DNA of 64,000 nt from Owenia fusiformis (lineage: Eukaryota > Annelida > Polychaeta > Sabellida > Oweniidae). Both the position numbers and the translations under genes were made by a program. Positions 44,601 to 55,838 of the stretch are shown in pieces. The notes below the pieces were generated by a model. The model made no database searches. It had not been told where the DNA came from and worked only from the letters and a program-made list of their open reading frames with translations. Positions within the stretch are counted from its first letter, which is position 1. Each line of letters opens with the position of its first letter. The DNA lies in assembly GCA_903813345.2 (NCBI GenBank), contig CAIIXF020000012.1, forward strand, positions 10,892,932 to 10,956,931, written 5' to 3'.

Positions 44601-47600
44601 ATGAAATCACAAAAATACATACTGTAGATTGGGTTAATTTGGCGCTACTTAATTTGGCGATTATGCCATATATGAAAAATACATATATTGTCAGAATGAA
44701 ATCAAAGATATTACATAAATTATGAATGCATGAAATCGCAAAAATATATGAAATATGGAAAATATGGATGAATATATGGAATCACAAAATATATAAAAAA
44801 AAACATAAACATAATAGCAAACGTACCATGTGCCACGACCTTGGACACCTCCACGCCCATTTCTCCCGCCATGAATCCAAGAACACTGAATATAACAAAT
44901 CCTGCGAACACGCTGGTGGCGCAGTTTGTAATCGACACGATCAGAGCGTCTCTGGAATGGGAAAAATATTAATCACGGGAGGTTAAGCTACACGTTTTTA
45001 TACATATTGTGAATGTGTTGTATTGTGACCCGGGGATTACTGTCTCCATCTCCCGGGGATTTTCCCGGGGAGCTTTGTTCCCTATACCTTAATATATTCA
45101 TTAGGGCAATGGAATAATTACTGATGGAGCTCAATTGATTTTCCCGGGGAATTAATCATGGGAGGTTAAGCTACACGTTTTTACACATATTGTGAACGTG
45201 TTATATTGTAACCCCGGGGATTACTGTCTCCATCTCCCGGGGATTTTCCCGGGGATATAATTACAAAGTCTATGTTCCCTATACCTAAATATATTCCTTA
45301 GGGCAATGGAATAATTACAATGTGGTCATACATATACAGGGATACTAATACTGATTTAAGCTACACGTTTTAAGAGATCTTGTACGTGAACGTGAAATAT
45401 TATGACAGGGATAACCGCGCCCCTCTCAATTGGTATTTTCCAGGGATCTGATTACAACGATTTCCCCTTTCCCTTTACACTCAACTGGACAAGAAAATGC
45501 TATAAAGTGAAGAACTTATCCAAAAAGAAATAGAATTCCACTCAATCACGTTCAAATTTACTTAAAAAACGTTTAACTTAACCTCACTATAGATATTCCA
45601 TATCCCACATCTTAAATATTTTCACATTCTCAACCTCGTGATCAGAAAACCATTGTTAGTTTTTTTCTATTTCGTGATTTATAACCAACTAACATCATAG
45701 ATAACTTACTACTTGACGATTTTATAAATCAGTTAATGCTCAATTATGGGTAGACTTCGTTTAAGTTTTTGATATTAGGGAGGTTAAGTTAGCAAGCACT
45801 GTTTCAAATAACGTGTATGTGAAACGTGTAAAATTATGGACCACTGTGGAATATTTTCACCTCAGGGCCTTTACATGCCAGATTGAGTATGAAGATGTAA
45901 GAAAAATAGTTGAAATAACGTTTTCGTTCAAACCAATTGAGAGGTGGACAACAACTCCTGGGGGTCATACTATTACAAGTTTACGTTCAAGTTCTCCCAA
46001 ATACGTGTAAATCAACCTCTCTTGTAACCCTCTAAGCTTAACACATCGACATAATCCTAATATATTTTACCTGTAACAATTATTATTGAACTTGTTATAG
46101 CTGGACATTGTTATGAGACCACCCCATCCAGGCCCTAGAGAGTAGAATATCTGTTGAGCGGCATCACCCCAAACCTGATGTAAAAGAAAATAGCACAGTC
46201 AACAAGGCATTTACATGAAAAATGTCCATTTGTTACAGAATTTAATCTTTATTAATTTGAAACATTTAAGCCGTCGTGCAGTTCAATCACTACAACCAAG
46301 ACGTGTATATCACGATCGAAGATGGCCGAAGATGACCGAAGATGGCCGAAGATGGCCGAAGATGTTTCGAGGACCCAATCAAATTAGGGTTAGTACTTCG
46401 GCCAATTTCGGTTGCGGTCGAAAAAATGTTACCCGAATTGATTTATAATAGGTAGATTAATCTTTGAAATAGCAAGTTTGATGCCAGGGGAAATACCTTT
46501 GCGTCGAGCAACTTTTTCCAGTCATCCTTCCCCGGTATGATGTAGAATTTGACCCCCTCAAGGGAGTTGGGCAACGTAGCCCCTCGCACCATGAGAATGA
46601 ACAATATAACATACGGGAAGGTTGCTGTGAAATAAACAACCTACAACACAGACATGATGAATACACTCATTATAAAGAATATATTCATATTTTCAATGTT
46701 GATGCAGATCTAGATATGGTGACCAAAGATGGCTTGTATCATTGAAGTACTTACTTGCTTACTTGATATTTAGTTATTCTCCGGAAAAACACATCCTCAG
46801 TCTTTACAATGTAAATATAACAAAGACTTGCCCTGTTCACATCCTTTGGACCGGTTTTCGGATTTTATTACAGAGTTACCGAAAATAAAGGTAACTTTTA
46901 AATGTGCTTGTTATTTTTATAACTTATACGATGTATGCTTCATTTTTCACTCATATTAAGCTTTTTATGGGTTGCATTCATTTTGAGTCACCTTGTAGTT
47001 ATATACAGAGTACTTCCTACTTACCTTGCCGGAAGATTTGACCCCCTTTATAAGACATAGAAATACGACAACCCAGGCAAGGACATTGCAAAGAAACAGC
47101 TGCCACCGTATGTAGCCAGTTTCGTTAATACTGGGTGTAACCTCCAACACATAACGTCTACAATGACAACAATATTTGTTAGCACACGAATCACATGGTT
47201 TTAGTTATTCCAAATCCATATATCGCAGATTCAATGCGGTAAGCTAGCGTCCCTCAACAAATAGATGATAACTATTGAATGTGTAAGTATCTTGAGTATA
47301 TCATCAGCCATTCTGTTTCGATTCGTTAAATTCTGTATTCATTCTTTGATAGAGTATACATTTATCCCATTTCTATTTAAGAGACTGAAAACATACAGAC
47401 GTACACACAAAGATACAGTCCCCTCCGAAATGTTGGCAATCATGCTGATTATCGTTTGAGTATTAAAAAGCATGATCATGTTGAACTTTAAATAACTTTT
47501 TAATATCATTAAACATACGAGTAAACCGGCTTTATCACAATGCTCAGTAGCGGAGTTGTGGTTACCATACTTTTTAAGGGAAGTGTAAAGACAATAGAAT

Positions 47601-50600
47601 ATATAAAGGGTTTATATGAATCACTTTAAGTGCTTAGCTATACTACACCTACTGCCAATACTCCTCCGTTGGTGACACACGTTTGGTAATATTTAATGTT
47701 GAGCAATTCACACCACCAATTGTAGCATTAGCTGCAATAATAAATGACAATAAATTCACACCACAAAATTGACAAATAGGTAGAGAAGAAAGATGGGCAA
47801 TTTCGGGAGCTAGACTAGACTAGTGTGGTTAGTTGACAATAACATGATACAAAGAAAATTCTAAAATGTGTGATCATAAAAGCACTACGAAGCAATACTG
47901 TATCATTGTGTAAATGTAAATGATTTCAAATTTCTAAAATAGTAATGAAAATAGTATAATGTTCCATCGACATTATTTCTGCATTTCTAATTAGTCTACT
48001 TAACTCAGCCTACACCCCCTCAAAAGCCTGGCAACTGGAACTGGAGCCACGTAAGAACGACATGATGGTTCAATCCAAAACAAAATCATTTTTGACCTTT
48101 TGTAATTCACTAAGATTCAAACAGAGTTTGACATCCTATCAAATGAAAAAACACAAGGAGCACACGCGTCTCGAACTCGCAACCTCGTGGTTACGGCGCC
48201 CAATCGCCTTGCTCGAACGTGCCGTAGCTCAAGCCCTCTCGGCCAACTCATAGTAGATTTCCAGTCCGTATACTTATGACGGGGAGTGTAAATTTATACT
48301 CACTTATGATATTCATAGTTTTTGAACATGCACATGTGTTCCAGTCATTATCACAATCGGACCAGGGCAGCTTGGATGTGAACGAGGCGAAGAAGTAGAA
48401 GAGAGTGTAAATTCATACTCACTTATGATATTCATGGTTTTTGAACAAGCACATGTATTCCAGTCATTGTTACAATCGGACCAGGGCAGCTTGGATGTGA
48501 ACGAGGCGAAGAAGTAAAAGAGAGTGTACATGATGATAACATTGTAGTAAACGCTCACTATGAGTGATAGTGTACACATTGCATATCCTAGACCTGAAAA
48601 TATGACGTTCGTATTTTGACTGGCATTTACCCATAGGACCAATTTGGTAATTATATATCATGCATACTAAATACTTGATCTGGAGATGAACATTATAGTA
48701 TAATTAAAACAATACATGCACAAAATGAGATTCCAAAATGCCCATAATTTTGAGGATAAAATAGTAAGGTATTAGTCAGCAATTTTACTTAACATTGAGG
48801 CGAGTGGGGGGGGGGGGGGCTGTCCTTACCGCCGACACCCCCAGTTTTCATGACACTGTCTGAGTTATCCGAGAAACTGCAATGCAAGACTGTTACGGCC
48901 AACAATCTCTACCTACCTGTGAATAAAGGAGATATTCTCCAGATGGATATGGGTCCAAGGGAAGCATACTGCCCAAATGACAATTCTAGGAAGAACATTG
49001 GTAGCCCGGCAAATGCTAACATTATTGTGTAAGGTATCAGAAACACAGCTAAAATAATGACATATGAGGTGTATATTATAGGAAGTGGAATACCATGCTG
49101 AAACAATTTATTGCTTGACAGTATACATAATTACTTTCCTGAACTAGTAATGAAATAAAACAAACTTATTCAGATAAATGAATGAATGAAAACTTGGATT
49201 TAAACCAAAATTAAGAAATATATGGTTGCTGTTCATGAGACTCATATTGTCACTTAGTTGAAACATTACAAAGTTTTGTAGACACCAGGCATGAGAAAAT
49301 GTATTACAAGGTGTCCACAGAGACTCGTATTTTGATTACTCTACATACCCCCACCATTAGTGTAACACTTGTACGGGAATCGCCAAACATTCCCAAGACC
49401 AACAGCATACCCTATTGCAGATAGCAGAAAGTCGAACCTCCCTGAAATTGAATAATTATATAAGTTAATTTTGCAGTATGCCATTTTGATACATCTTGAT
49501 TCACAAAGTTTCAGTTGCTCACCTTGGAAATCGAAGGTGATTTTTATACTCATTGCATCTTCCTTAAGACTTCTGTCTCAATTTGAGATGGCTCATTGGC
49601 TATCGAGACAGTCGAGCAAATTTATTTTCAACTAAATCTATGACGTCAAAAGGTCAAAAAACACTTTAAGTGATGAGAAGAACGGTCAAAAAGGGTGATG
49701 CATTATCATATATTTGATTCCTATGGCTATTAAGCATTAAATGTTCATAGATTACATAATGCGCATCATTATTCTGATGCAAATGTCATTAGCCGGACAC
49801 ATAGACGCACTTAGTGGAAAGAAATAACTGATATTTTTGTCTTAAGGGTAATAAAATCAATTAGGCTGTGATATAAGAGCTCAATTTGGATTATTTCCAT
49901 TGACAGACAGGGTCGTGAGCACATTGCTATTTTGACAACAGAAAGATGTGATGAGTATCAGCAGAAAGTGGATTTTCAGGTCCAAAAATATCAGGACTTG
50001 AGAAAGAAACACAGACAGCGGAGCGGAATAGTAAAGTTACCCCGAAAAGAAAATTCACCCTATACTTTCTTTGAACCAAGGGTTAACCAAAGTCACAGAA
50101 ATTCACTGGCTGAAAGACATCCATGGCCATCTCCTTTGAAAGACAATTGTGACTTTATTGAACATACTGTGGCTTCAGAGTTCAGATGGACTCACCATCA
50201 ACAATTATTCTTAACAATCGATACCAACAGAATTGTTGTACAATACAACAATAATACAACAACAACAAACAGAGAATAGTTGTATATCTTTACCTGTCCA
50301 TTTCCCCCTTTCTGTATCTGCCGTCTTCTGACTGTCGTATGTTTGGAACGTTTCGGTTGAAATGTGGAGATCTCTCGTTCCGTCACTCCCATTCTGGCTT
50401 GGATCCGTTTCTTCCTGTATATCGGCGAAAAGATGAGATTAAAATGAGTAAAGGAAACAAGACATGGACATGCAAAATGTCACTAGCTGCCATTTGTTAC
50501 ATACGCCGACTTTCGAAAACCGAACACCAACTGTCGAACGCCAGATTCTCCTCGTTGGGCTTCGTAGGTTTCATAAGCAAGAATTTCTGTCAACCAACAG

Positions 50601-50812
50601 GAAAAATTTGGCTATTGGAATATTTTTAAACATGGAAATAATTAGATAGTTCTTCAACTTAACAGATGCGTTTGGTGAAAGGTCCTAGTTTTTAATAGAC
50701 ATTCACTTTGACTATACTAATCAATGTCTATATGACTCACAAATGTGTTATAGTCTCCATAAAAGCAACTCACCGATTCCAATAAGCCTTTCTTCTTGAA
50801 ACAGCAATCCAT
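38627..50812 (-). CDS. SLC6 Na+/Cl- dependent transporter, glycine transporter-like, 16 coding exons
   Basis: All exons join in phase to give 655 aa: 50774-50812, 50294-50414, 49349-49441, 48917-49048, 48423-48593, 47653-47731, 47025-47157, 46497-46640, 46071-46174, 44827-44951, 41590-41702, 41119-41247, 40541-40640, 40025-40125, 39326-39490, 38627-38845. TM1 carries [14 protein letters not shown] with Gly, not Asp, at the amine site, so an amino acid is the likely substrate. The extracellular loop 2 pattern [10 protein letters not shown] is followed by glycosylation sites (NAT, NCS, NIT) and SPTEEYW. TM6 reads [20 protein letters not shown], and later [54 protein letters not shown] and SPEWGPAL match GlyT1/GlyT2 order. 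GlyTs usually have S-x-A-W before GG in TM6, here GPGW, so specificity may differ. The C terminus FETHI fits a class I PDZ ligand. It acts at the plasma membrane as a 12-TM symporter. Confidence 0.92.
39094..39296. repeat. Inverted repeat with about 66-bp arms (foldback MITE)
   Basis: CCTTGTATTCGCGAATG... and its inverted copy CATTCGCGAATACAAGG, continuing through CTAACGCCTGTCGGCTACCG / CGGTAGCCGACAGGCGTTAG, are nearly perfect. The arms span 39094-39160 and 39231-39296 around a loop of about 70 bp. It lies in the last SLC6 intron. Confidence 0.8.
39715..40006. mobile_element. GGGAGGTTAAG-type MITE, inverted copy
   Basis: The right end AAAACGTGTAGCTTAACCTCCC (shown as the inverse of GGGAGGTTAAGCTACACG) and a left-end relic GAGTTAAGTCTCCC mark a copy of a family also seen at 45352, 45776 and 63838. 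It lies between SLC6 exons 14 and 15, ending 19 bp from exon 14. Confidence 0.45.
41817..42826. mobile_element. 1,010-bp TIR transposon, TA target duplication
   Basis: The ends GGGGAGAGTGAGGTAAGACG and CGTCTTACCCCACTCTCCCC are inverted with one mismatch over 25 bp, and both are flanked by TA (41815-41816 and 42827-42828). Subterminal 'GGGGTAAGACGGAACGG' motifs repeat inside each end. The layout matches the 850-bp element at 19475 although the motif differs (AAGACGGAAC against AAAACGGCCC). No transposase is coded. It lies in SLC6 intron 10, about 330 bp upstream of the luciferase-like gene. Confidence 0.85.
43160..44182 (+). CDS. Renilla-type luciferase / haloalkane dehalogenase-like alpha/beta hydrolase
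   Basis: One uninterrupted exon gives 340 aa from ATG at 43160, in a strong context (AAACATGG), to TAA; the frame is open further upstream without another ATG. The protein follows Renilla luciferase closely: [20 protein letters not shown] (N79 oxyanion/halide site), [21 protein letters not shown] (nucleophile D147, W148), [10 protein letters not shown] (acid E171), [35 protein letters not shown], and [15 protein letters not shown] (base H313). The catalytic pentad is complete. Family members either dehalogenate haloalkanes or oxidise coelenterazine to give blue light; sequence alone does not decide which. The N terminus is longer than Renilla's by about 40 residues, Arg/Ser/Thr-rich and poor in acids. 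The gene lies antisense in SLC6 intron 10. It is more GC-rich than its surroundings. Confidence 0.92.
   Translation: MATHIRSATGASQRLLTIQSHISPVFGNNGMVLYRTATSDAAQKVLDTRRSMKVFDSDMSFLDTGPKNAERVVLFLHGNPSAAYLWRNIIPHVQAIGTRCIAPDLIGMGHSAKLENDWYKYATHYRYLSKWIEQMELPEKINLVVHDWGSGLGFNWCYQHQNRVKSITHMESLVSPAKDWSVFPEVAKNAFQAMRSPGGEEIVLKKNFFVEKLLPGSIMRKLSKEEMDEYRRPYLDEGESRRPTLTWPREIPIESDGPLDVVNITKAYAKWLRESGSVPKLTILGKPGFFSSDIEMDTKDWPNNRTRTVKGLHFLQEDSPDDIGAAIAEFLNDIYAGKAA
44183..44826. other. Luciferase-like gene 3' flank
   Basis: No gene is seen. No perfect AATAAA lies near the stop; an ATTAAA is at about 44525. The 'TTAATTTGGCGCTACTTAAT' repeat at about 44635 also occurs near 10525. Confidence 0.4.
44975..45325. 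repeat. Two tandem copies of a 177-bp unit with CCCGGGGATT motifs
   Basis: 'GGGAGGTTAAGCTACACG', 'CATATTGTGAA', 'GGGGATTACTGTCTCCATCT' and 'CCCGGGGATTTTCCCGGGGA' repeat in order at about 44975-45150 and 45152-45325. The units begin like the GGGAGGTTAAG MITE family. Confidence 0.7.
45352..45592. mobile_element. GGGAGGTTAAG-family MITE (copy 2)
   Basis: The left end TTAAGCTACACGTTTTAAG and right end AAAAAACGTTTAACTTAACC are inverted, about 240 bp apart, with 'GTACGTGAACGTG' / 'CACGTTCAAATTTAC' as inner pairing. It lies in SLC6 intron 9. Confidence 0.6.
45776..46022. mobile_element. GGGAGGTTAAG-family MITE (copy 3)
   Basis: TTAGGGAGGTTAAGTTAGC at the left and AATACGTGTAAATCAACCTC at the right are diverged inverted ends of the same family. 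The internal open frame is not coding. It lies in SLC6 intron 9, about 50 bp from exon 9. Confidence 0.55.
48168..48250 (-). repeat. tRNA-derived SINE / tRNA pseudogene
   Basis: On the minus strand an A-box-like TGGCCGAGAGGG (48234-48245) and a B-box-like GAGTTCGAGAC (48168-48178) have tRNA-like spacing with an extra arm, as in Leu or Ser tRNAs. Flanking stems do not pair cleanly. It lies in SLC6 intron 5. Confidence 0.55.
48284..48401 (-). repeat. Partial tandem duplicate of SLC6 exon 5 with its donor site
   Basis: This segment of about 118 bp copies the adjoining one (48402-48519), which holds the 3' half of exon 5 ([14 protein letters not shown]...) and its ATAA|GTGAGT donor. The duplicate keeps an open frame (one Asn to Asp change; other differences are synonymous) and the donor. 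It has no acceptor of its own, and 118 is not a multiple of three, so read-through would shift the frame. Confidence 0.75.
49907..50279 (+). CDS. Uncharacterised exon-like ORF antisense in an SLC6 intron
   Basis: After a good acceptor (TTATTTCCATTGACAG) a frame of about 123 codons runs to a TAG at 50277-50279: [85 protein letters not shown]. The amino acid mix (W, H, C, P, balanced charge) looks like protein, and the start looks like an internal or last exon because there is no ATG near it. It lies between SLC6 exons 2 and 3 on the other strand. No upstream exon was found on + and I do not recognise a family. It could be the last exon of an overlapping gene, a retrocopy fragment, or chance. 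Confidence 0.35.
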
Positions 50813-53160
50813 ATTATTTCTACCCTTTGCATTCGTTTGACTTCACTTCTTAAAAGAGAGCTTCGTCGTTAACTAGACTCTGCACGCAGGGTATATTATT
50901 TAACATCCATTAAATTGTCAATAATATGTAGATTCTCGAATATGAATATAAAATGTAGTTTTAAAGTGGGTCGGGTTGCTAATGCTGAATCATTTACACT
51001 TCGGCAACATTCGAATGTTGTAAGCTTCCATGATGCATTTTCAAAATTATTCCCTTCCTACGAAAATCCTCGTAAATTGTTTACATGTTTACATCCTGAT
51101 GTCTTCCATGGGGATTGATGGTCAATTGCAGCGTTTAGTCTATCCTTTTAGTATCATATATGCTAGAAATTCCAACTAGTATATATATATGTATATTGAA
51201 TCACATATTGAATGCCTAACAGGTAAAAACCCGCATCGTGTATTGCATTTTTATTCTTTTCGCATCAGGTGTATACAAACTAATATTTATACACTATATA
51301 TGTCCTGAACCACCTCAGTTAAGGTGACACTTAATGTTTATTAGCAGCCTCAGTTTTTTATGTGACCCTTTTATGAGCGATATTCCTTTGAATTATCAGC
51401 TGTGACGAGTGAACGTCATGAATGTAATAATCACCTGCAACAATGTGATATTTCAGATGGCACTACAGATCAATATTACCTGAAAACTGGCTAGGTATTG
51501 CAAGGAGGAATATTAGGCAGAAGACCTCAGGTGCAAAAGCACAGAATCAATACTAGCTTCTGTTGCATTCATTATTTAGATGATGATCACTCGATTCTGA
51601 AAACAATGGACCTCACGTATACATATGTTCATAGTTAAAGGTGGTATCAGATCAAGCAACCTTATGTTAACACAAACTGTTTCAATTATAGAATATTTTA
51701 ACTCATATCATTTCTTCACATGCCAGCATTCTCTGAAAATATCCGTAAATATCCGTATTTTCACAATAATATGATACTTTTTGTATAAATGCGATAACCA
51801 TTAGTAGAACTCTGCTCCTTACTTTTTGTTCCATTGAGATGCATGTTAATTCAAAGTTCAACTAAGAATTTCTCAAATCTCATCCCAGCGATTTTTAAAG
51901 AATAACGCAGATAGGTAGTTACCAATTTCACCACCATGTGGCTCGTTCGGGTCAGATAGCATGGCGGGTATGGTAGAAAGTTCCCTTTAACTTAAATTAC
52001 ATCTGTTTTGGTGGTTCAATTTTCATATAACCCTCATGTATCTAATAGCTATTATGCTAATTAAAAAATGTCCAGTGAAGGAAAATGATATTTGTCGATT
52101 ACAAGAAAAGATATTTCACTTTTTGTGACTTTGTAACATGGGGTCTATGGGGATTCAACCCAAACTAGAAATCACATTTTCAAAATAAATTAAATTTTCA
52201 AAGTTGATAAACAATTTTCGAAACCATATTTCTAGATGTACTTTTACATGTAGATTTCAAATATGACATCGCATCTAGTTTATTTCAGCGAAATACAGCA
52301 AAACGTATCTCCCTGTAAAAAAACCACAAAAATCAAAACTTCCGCTCTCTTATATAGATGGAGTGGCAAAACGTCATCAACTCATCATATTTGTATACAT
52401 TGAGCAGTTCACCTCTTCCACGCACATCCATCCGCAAGAAATGAACCCAAATATTTTACCGTTCACTGTTTTGATCATACGGCTCTCAGTATGCCTGCAA
52501 ATGAGAGTTTTCTATCCAAAGATGGTGCTGTAGTATACAAGTGAAGTTCCAAACAGGTTTTTAATAGAACTACTTTCGTCATACCACGAAATAAACTAAC
52601 CAGTAAGGATAGTAATCATTAATAGTTTTTGGAGAATCTAAATTTTTTCTCCATAATTGCACTGTCTTTAAATCTTCTTTAACTTCACCAATTGATGTCC
52701 TATCGTGGATCTTTTTTGGCGATAATATATTTGTGATAGCAAGGAATATAAGAAGGTACATGTTGTTTGCAAATTTTGTCAACCCCTAAATCTGATTGTA
52801 CTATAATGTACAGTGTTTGATTTTGATCTGCATATGCCTACTGTAACAATATGTCCGTGCAGTGCATTTTGCCAGACATCTATAATCTATACCACGTTCA
52901 TAATACTAATTGCTTACAAAATTGATCGTTCCAAACTACAAATAAAATGTATTGCCTCGAAAACCAATTACATATAATGCATCGCTATTAATCAAGACAG
53001 TCTGATAAACGAGTTTATCATTTAAATATATTGGATACATCCAGCAGATAACATGAGATGAAGGTCACATACCAGTCAAGTTGACCCGTGAAGTTGATAA
53101 TCTGTATTGTTAGTACCTCAGTGTAAATACTCGCATCTGATTGGTCAATTAGCGGTCAAC
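50813..53160. other. SLC6 upstream region, gene-free
   Basis: No coding exon is convincing. A short open frame on the minus strand near 52579-52760 begins with a hydrophobic stretch (MYLLIFLAITNILS) but has no support. The segment at 50825-50885 (GCATTCGTTTGACTTCACTT, then AAAAGAGAGCTTCGTCG) recurs inverted at about 59165-59245 and in part at 40217. Confidence 0.4.
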
Positions 53161-53258
53161 ATTTTTGCCTGTACCTCACCTGTGCATCATGGGATATCAT
53201 ATTATTGACCGCGTATGTTACTGTACTACACTTGTGAATTATGGGGAATATGACGTCA

Positions 53259-53467
53259 CAATGTTTACAGAAAAAAGTGTAGACGGACATTTTGTAAACG
53301 TTGATGAAAGTGATATTTTGACTTTGCTAGACGACGAGTATAGCAAAAATACAAATAAAAACGTAGTAAGTTCGGAGTTATGTGCCGAAAGCAGAGAGTC
53401 TAGCTACCACTGTGTTCAGATTTTCTTAAAAAATTATTGCTGGCTTGGTTCGAAGAAAAGATTGTGA
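53259..53467 (+). pseudogene. Possible Crypton/DUF3504-type transposon fragment
   Basis: The frame MFTEKSVDGHFVNVDESDIL, LLDDEYSKNTNKNV, then SYHCVQIFLKNYCW resembles the N-terminal 'F-x-x-(L/V)-x-E-x-D-(I/L)-x-x-L-L-x-(D/E)-K-x-S-x-x-T' stretch found before the recombinase of Crypton-derived and ZMYM/KIAA1958-like proteins. Only about 65 residues remain and nothing of the recombinase follows. The match is from memory of the pattern and is weak. Confidence 0.3.
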
Positions 53468-53531
53468 AATGAAGCCACGATTGATGACTGTCGTCTATAT
53501 GTGTATTATTAGTTTATTCGGACTAACAAAA

Positions 53532-53686
53532 CAATTGTAGACCTCTCCATTCGGTCAACCGTCAAAATCATATACCTCGACTGTAAACCTTAAAACTACT
53601 GTTGACCTCGACCTTCAGTAGTTTCTCGGTTTACAGTCTCGGTATACAATTTTGCCGGTTGACCTCGGGAGAGGTCAACAATTGTA
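53532..53686. repeat. Foldback repeat, CAATTGT-GACCTCTCC ends
   Basis: CAATTGTAGACCTCTCC and GGAGAGGTCAACAATTG are inverted, continuing inward through CGGTCAACCG / CGGTTGACC and ACTGTAAACC / GGTTTACAGT. Total length is about 155 bp. Confidence 0.75.
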
Positions 53687-53708
53687 TACTGTTTATAATA
53701 TTTGTCAC

Positions 53709-54360
53709 ATGCTGTCCGACGGTCGAAAAATCCATTTATTTTCTCATTCGGCCGTATTCCTGAGTTTTTCAGCCATATATAATAAATTTGGTCTATGACT
53801 TATCTACACCTCCTTCCTTTAGTTAGAGAGCTGAGCAGAATCGTGTCCAATTACATTTTCTTCTGATTAATCCTCTAAATTTCAAAATGGTGGATGATTC
53901 GAAAAATTTTCATGACATGACAAGTCATTATATTTTGTAAACTTGACCATCATACTTGAGATTGTTGATTACATTTATTACATTATGTGAAATGACACAT
54001 GTTTGGAATAGTTTGTAAACTGGATTATCACATTTGAATCTGTTTATTTATCATTTTGGATATTTATCACCCCTTCAAAAATTTAACTATAGTTCATTCA
54101 TGGATTTCATGGAATTCTGGCAAATTCTTGGAACTCTGACGTCACTTAAACAGAGGGTGAAAGAAACTTTTCTCAAGAAAATGGCCGAGTTTCTTACTGC
54201 ATTTGGATCCAATTTCAAGATTCTGCCTACTGACTAGGCGAATATGCACACATTTGACTTAAAAAAATAAGTCATTTAAATATGAGTAAGTAGGCCAAAT
54301 GATTTTATTGAGGGATTTGAACTTTTTCTAAAAATTGATTTTTTGACTGTCGGACAGCAT
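53709..54360. mobile_element. 652-bp MITE, ATGCTGTCCGACGGTC ends
   Basis: ATGCTGTCCGACGGTCGAAA and TTTTGACTGTCGGACAGCAT are inverted over about 24 bp. There is no transposase; open frames inside look random. The element directly follows the foldback at 53532. Confidence 0.7.
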
Positions 54361-54747
54361 CTGAAAAATATTTTAGTTGTAGGCTTACTATATTTGAAAA
54401 TATGAAATAAAACAGAAATACAAAACATATAAGGTGTTTGACGTTTGTTTTATTGAATAACTCCATCCGACAATGCAGGAATATTATACATAAACATTTA
54501 TATTGTACAAAGTGAAATCCGTTGCAGAAAACAACACACTAAAAAAAAAACGAGTAAAAACATTGTTTTTATATAAAGTATAATTTAAATATCCAGAACA
54601 ATTTGTCGACTGTCGTTTTCTTAGAAAATGACAAACGGGAATCGATTATCTAAAACCTTTTCATTTCGAACAACTTTCTCATGAAGTTTTGGCTTTGAAA
54701 TCGTAAATTCAGATGGATCGGGCGGCGGTGTTTAAAGGGTGACCCAT

Positions 54748-55000
54748 ATCGTTTAGCAAATCGAACGCTCGTTTCTGGTGTTGCTCACCGTTTAGTATAA
54801 AAGGCCCGATCCCGGAATAATACTCAAGGGTTCACAGGTTCGAGGTCGTTGTGTCAACACCTCTAACTGTTATATAGCATAAGTATATTATAGATCGTCA
54901 CACATTTATAAAAGGGTGATTTTTATTTTGACAAATCAATTCCACATTTATGGGTGAAGTTTCAGGATCTTCTATTTGTGTATAATAAGGAAAAATTGGC
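54748..55000. repeat. Dispersed repeat, copy B
   Basis: This is the second copy of the repeat at 26690-26965, in the same orientation: 'ATCGTTTAGCAAATCGAAC', 'TTGCTCACCGTTTAG', 'TTTTTATTTTGACAAATCAA' and 'ATGGGTGAAGTTTCAGGATC'. Confidence 0.6.
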
Positions 55001-55838
55001 ATCTAAATTTCCCCATAACGTAATAGCACACAGCTTGGCATATGAAATATCCTACAAATGAAACAAAGCAAGACAAACAGGTTTCTAATACAAGGATTTA
55101 TATTGGCTGTTGTACATGTATTCTTTGAACGCAATCACTCTTTGGATAACGTTTTCAAAATCATTATAAACGGATTACTTTATCTCAAAGACAATTTCAA
55201 TAAACTGGATTTTACAGAACTCCCCTTATTTCTTAAAAATGGACTGATCCAGTTGATTCGCCTGGAGCCGCCATATTGTTTTTATACGGGATGCTAATCG
55301 GAACCCTTTAAATAGCATAGAACTATAAGAGACCTCGATTTACAGCAGAACAAAACTAAAACATCAAGGTTTACGTCGACAAAAACGAAGACTAGTTCGA
55401 AAGGGTCGATTCCCATCCGCCATTTTCAAGGACACCGGTTTCTATAACGACCGTCAGTGTTACGATCCTCATTCTGACAAGTGATGCTGTAGATAGATAC
55501 TGTGCAATCAGGTCAACATGTATTGCATAAAATCATGTCGTCTTCAAAACGGATGTCGTTCAGTTGAGATCATATACAGTGCAGATTTCCAAAAGAGTGC
55601 AACAGTTCAACAATTCATTTTATAACAATAGTTCAACTTTTTCGATCGTTAGTAAATAATTTTGAAAAAAGTGGACGTCCCTTTTTCAATTCTGTTGCAT
55701 TTAGATATTGCACCTGTGTCAATTACCGTATTTGATCAGATTTCACAAATCCCTTTCTTCGGAAAATAAACCATCACATTTAATGTGCAGAATTTGAAGA
55801 ATGTCCTAGTTCTCTAACACAGAAGAGTCGATTTCAAC

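Noticed and set aside
52579-52782. Small secreted or membrane protein gene on the minus strand
   Set aside because: The apparent start is TTG; from the first ATG the frame is short, with no splice partner or recognisable domain.
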